The translations under genes and the position numbers were made by a program. The notes beneath the pieces are model-generated. The model saw only the letters and a program-made list of their open reading frames with translations. It had not been told where the DNA came from and made no database searches. From NCBI GenBank assembly GCA_948567375.1, contig OX419758.1, positions 54,451,473 through 54,515,472 on the forward strand: DNA of 64,000 bases, read 5' to 3'. Below, one piece after another: positions 60,554 to 64,000 of the stretch. Each line of letters begins with the position of its first letter. The first letter of the stretch is position 1. Origin of the DNA: Lunularia cruciata (Eukaryota > Streptophyta > Marchantiopsida > Lunulariales > Lunulariaceae).

Positions 60554-61700
60554 TTGGTACTATTTTTTCCAAAGAAGGATGGAGGATTTTGTTTTTATAT
60601 TGATTACTGTGGGCTCAATAAACAAACAATGAAGAATACATATCCTTTGCCTCAAATTGATGACCTACTTGATCAATTGAGTGGAACAAAATATTTCTCC
60701 AAGTTAGATCTTTGTAGTGGCTATTGGCAAATCCCCATTGATAGGGAGGATGTGAAAAAGACTACCTTTTGCACAAGGTATGGGCATCTTGGATGGAGAG
60801 TTCTACCTTTTGGGCTCACTAATACTTTTAACAATCTCTATGGATCAGATGCATCAGTGTTGGATGGACTATTGGATTGGTATGTTGTGGTGTTCTTGGA
60901 TGGCATTTTAATCTATAACAAGACAGAGATAAAACATGTGAATCAAGACAACCAGGACAAGAAGTCTTAAGACAACTACGAGAATGGAAGTTTTACTGCA
61001 AGAAGTCAAAGTGTGCCTTTTGGTAGAAGGAAGTTACTTTCTTAGGTCATAAGATCTCATCGGAGGAGATCAAGATGGAAGAGGAGAAAATCAAGGCCAT
61101 CATTGATTTGCCTACTCCAAAGGATGTTACAAAAGTATGGACATTTAATGATTGGCCGGTTTTTACCAATGATTAATGATTACTAATATGCTTATGTGGC
61201 CACACCATTGACCGATCTCTTGGGGAAGAACTTGAGCTTTCAATGGACCAACAAGCACAAAGAATCATTCCAAAAGTTGAAACATATGGTGTCTTCAAGA
61301 CCCATTCTTCAACCATATCATCCTCAACTACCTTGTATGGTTGATTTGATGATTCTAACTTTGCAATTGGAGACATGTTGCAACAAAAATTCCCAAATGG
61401 GTTACATTCCATTGTCTTTGTGTCTTGCAACCTAAATACAACAAAAGGGAATTACTTTGCTCAAGATCAAGAACAACAAGCAATGCTATATATGACCAAG
61501 GTATAGAGGCATTATCTCTTGGGGAAACAAGTGATCATGCAAACTAATCATAAACCTTTGTTGCAGATATTACACTTGGAACACATGAAGAGTCGACATC
61601 ATTGATAAAAGGAACAACTACAATTGTTTGATATCAAACTTGACTAAAAGCTTGGTCAGTTCCACATCACTCCCAATGCCCTATCATGATGACCTTATTT
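60554..61700 (+). pseudogene. Chromovirus B reverse transcriptase and RNase H
   Basis: 60554-60970 is one open RT fragment: KKDGGFCFYIDYCGLN, YPLPQIDDLLDQL, KYFSKLDLCSGYWQIPI, FCTRYGHLGWRVLPFGLTN and YVVVFLDGILIYNKT. The catalytic FLDD box reads FLDG (Gly near 60902), losing an essential Asp. After it, frames break. RNase H pieces (PCMVD, later MKSRHH) follow to about 61700. Confidence 0.88.
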
Positions 61701-61799
61701 GAAGTCTCTTCCGCTCATCATGATGGCAATTACGATGGTATTAATTGACTCCAAAGTCCAACTCAAGTTTAAGACCTCTTTATAGCAAGATCCTTTCTT

Positions 61800-62940
61800 T
61801 CAAATGGTACAAGGTTGTCTTGTAGCATGCAACAAAAAGTACAACACCTTCTCCTTCAAGGAAGGCGTTCTACTTTATGAGAACCAAATTTATGTTCCAA
61901 CCAAGGATGATCTTCAACTTGTGCGCCTCCAAGAAGCCCATGACTTACCAATTGTTTGTCTTATGGGTGTGGACAAGACCTTAGGTACTATCTAATGCCA
62001 ATGGTGGTGGCCCAACATGACTTGAGATGTTTGAGAGTTTTTTTGATCATGTGAGGGTTACTAATGCAACAAGACCAACAACCAAAAACTAAGTGGACTC
62101 CTTCAACCACTCCCCATTCCATCTACTCAATGGGAACACGTGAGCTTGGATCATCATGTCCTTGCCCAAGACAAAGCAAGGTCACACAGTGATCTTGGTG
62201 TTTGTGGATAAGCTTAGCAAGAAAATCCATTTGGCACTAACCTTTGATACCATGGATATTCAAAGATTGGTACAAATCTACTTTAATATTGTCTTCAAGC
62301 ATCATGGGATGCCTCATGTACTCATCTCCGAGCATGATCCTCGATTCACCTAAAAATGTTGACAAGCACTTGTCTAGATACTCAACACCAAGCTTGCTTT
62401 GTCCAGGCCCTATCATCCTCAAACTGATGGACAAACTGAATGTGCAAATTGTACCTTGGAAGAGATGCTTTATGCCTTTGTCAACATCCACTATACTAAT
62501 TGGGATGAATGTCTTGTAGTTGTAGAATTTGCATAGACTAATTGCATACAAGAAAGCACTATATTCTCTCCTTTTTTCCTCAATTTTGGCCAAGATCTAC
62601 TTGTTCCAAATTCCTTTCTTGCTCCTCCCTCATTTCATGTCCCTTGTACTTCCACCTTCTTGACCACCATATCTGAATCCTTCCAACAAGCCAAATCTCA
62701 TCTCATTGTTGCTCAAAATTGTTAGAAAAAATATGCGGATCAACATTGTCATGATTTCACCTTTCAAGTTGGTGTTAAGGTCATGCTCTCCTCTAGTAAC
62801 CTACCCCTCCCACTTGATACCCAAGTTTGTAGACTCACCCTTAATTAGATAAGACCCTTTGATGTCACCCAAATCATCTCTCCTATTGCTTATCAACTTG
62901 CCTTGCCTTATCATATGTGCATCTACCCTATCTTTCACGT
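61800..62940 (+). pseudogene. Chromovirus B integrase
   Basis: 61804-61995 is open and ends LVRLQEAHDLPIVCLMGVD (zinc-binding part, with the second His changed). The core is split: SLPKTKQGHTVILVFVDKLS, VFKHHGMPHVLISEHDPRFT (second Asp region well kept), then a stop, and PQTDGQTECANCTLEEM in another frame. Confidence 0.82.
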
Positions 62941-63009
62941 TTCTAAGTTGACCTAACCCATCTTGTTTTTCCTCTTGTGTCCAACCTCCTCATCCTCCCA
63001 TCCTTATCA

Positions 63010-63230
63010 ATGATCATGAGGAGTATAAAGTTGAGCGTATCCTTGCACATTGCCACATTCAACAAGACCGTCGACAATATATGGAGTACAAGATCCTTTG
63101 GAAAGGGTAACCTCTTCATGATGCCACATGGGAACCCCTTTCTCATCTCAAGAATGCACAAACGGCCATCCAACAGTTTGAAAATTCAATGGCGATGAGG
63201 ACATCACCAACTATCGATGGGGGAATATGT
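63010..63230 (+). pseudogene. Chromovirus B chromodomain remnant
   Basis: EEYKVERILAHCHIQQDRRQ, YMEYKILWKG, then a stop and HDATWEPLSHLKNAQTAIQQ. This is the C-terminal chromodomain that defines chromoviruses; only one stop interrupts it. A polypurine tract (GATGGGGGAATA) follows. Confidence 0.85.
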
Positions 63231-63237
63231 AACAATA

Positions 63238-63653
63238 TGGAGTTTAACATCAAAGTTAGTTAGGGCTGACAAAGTAGCAAAGAGACCAAATTAGTCTAGA
63301 ATATTCCAAAAGTATCTAGGAAGCTACTTGTGAAGCTTCCTATCTAGCTTAGCTTGCACCTCAAATAGATAGCTTCTAGATGGAAGCTTCTAAAAGCTTC
63401 CAACTAGCTTAGGTTGCATGCCAAGTAGGCAACTTCTAGAAGGAAACTTCTTGAGAAGCTTCCTAGTTAACTTGGCTTGCATGCCAAGAAAGCAGCTCAA
63501 GGAAGCTTCTCAAAAGCCTTGTGTGCTTCCTATAAATACCAAAGCTGAAGCTCATGCTAGGCATTTGGAATTTCCCATACTCAAGTGTCCCAATGTGACA
63601 CTTGAGTTGATCTTCCATTCTATTATTTCTCTCCTTGATCTTGGTCTTTTACA
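63238..63653 (+). repeat. 3' LTR of chromovirus B
   Basis: 416 bp, TGTAACAATATGGAG to CTTTTACA. It has the same blocks as the 5' LTR. A short direct repeat (TCCCAATGTGACACTTGAGT type) extends the region near 63590-63610. Confidence 0.9.
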
Positions 63654-64000
63654 CTACTCCTCCATATGAGATTGGTAGAGATCCCTATCTATGTGCCAAA
63701 TCTCCTATCACACAGTCAAATGTCCCTAGTCCAATGATATCACAAAAGACTACCATGATCCTCCTATCAAAAGCTCTCAAATGTGATAGGAAAGTCAAGG
63801 ACGGGAAACTCTATGGAGAAGATAAGTCGGTTAATAAGCAATACTTGAGGAGAGTATACCAAAAGTCACCTATGGATGTCCATAGAGATCCACAAGTGAC
63901 TTAGAGGAAGATCATCTCTATGGAGAATATCCTCTACAAAGTTAGTGTCTAAGAAGCATGTGATAAAATCCTTGGATCCTATTGGCACTCCAAGAATACA
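63654..64000. other. Right flank of chromovirus B, unidentified repeat
   Basis: The open frame 63662-63904 is hydrophilic (KALKCDRKVKDGKLYGEDKS) and may be part of the transposon that B interrupted. No diagnostic motif is present and it runs to the window edge. Confidence 0.3.

Larger units (their letters stand above)
58149..63653 (+). mobile_element. Decayed Ty3/gypsy chromovirus, copy B
   Basis: 5505 bp, same family and orientation as copy A. LTRs at both ends, a recognisable primer-binding site, and gag, protease, RT, RNase H, integrase and chromodomain in order. Flanked by CTAAT and CTACT, a 5-bp target duplication with one mismatch. Better preserved than A in RT, worse in protease and integrase. 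Stops and frameshifts throughout make it non-autonomous. Confidence 0.92.

Noticed and set aside
1..64000. Bacterial features: operons, CRISPR arrays, phage or plasmid genes
   Set aside because: No spaced direct repeats, ribosome-binding sites or bacterial gene clusters; the genes are intron-split and the mobile elements are plant-type retrotransposons.

Overview
The window looks like nuclear DNA of a land plant. Its few recognisable genes are split by short introns with standard GT-AG borders (one GC-AG), their products match plant-type families, and much of the rest is retrotransposon debris, including Ty3/gypsy chromoviruses with a primer-binding site matching plant initiator Met-tRNA. The exact lineage cannot be fixed from the sequence; a seedless plant (fern, lycophyte or bryophyte) is only a guess. 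There is no bacterial operon, CRISPR array, rRNA or convincing tRNA gene.

Layout. 1-7.7 kb is repeat debris: a decayed gypsy gag on the minus strand, a 366-bp tandem duplication, and an eroded LINE 3' coding end. 9.4-13.2 kb holds a four-exon PHD-finger gene (minus strand), with leader-like sequence up to about 15.6 kb. 17.2-23.1 kb is a decayed full-length chromovirus (copy A), and 24.7-25.2 kb is a solo LTR of the same family with a perfect 5-bp target duplication. 26.6-27.9 kb encodes peptide methionine sulfoxide reductase A, and 31.3-32.5 kb a DUF1223 thioredoxin-like protein (both minus). 33-45 kb is gene-poor, and 35.4-44.4 kb is very AT-rich. 45.2-47.4 kb encodes a family-2 glycosyltransferase that resembles cyanobacterial enzymes and has a transit-peptide-like N-terminus. 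49.0-52.3 kb holds a multi-exon gene that I could not identify. 56.9-57.7 kb is a second LINE 3' end. 58.1-63.7 kb is a second chromovirus (copy B) inserted in other repeat sequence.

All five genes (four recognised, one not) lie on the minus strand. They form gene islands (about 9-16, 26-33 and 45-54 kb) of higher GC content, separated by AT-rich transposon deserts. The genes do not form an obvious pathway. MsrA (methionine repair), a DUF1223 protein (thioredoxin-like) and a probably plastid-targeted glycosyltransferase are typical housekeeping genes, and the PHD protein is probably a chromatin reader. I found no convincing new biological system. The most interesting items are the GC-AG intron fixed by reading frame, the 116-bp duplication of the MsrA 3' end, the cyanobacterial-type glycosyltransferase, a dispersed hairpin module that looks like a LINE 3' UTR, several near-perfect short palindromes, and the 20-residue repeat expansion inside chromovirus A.
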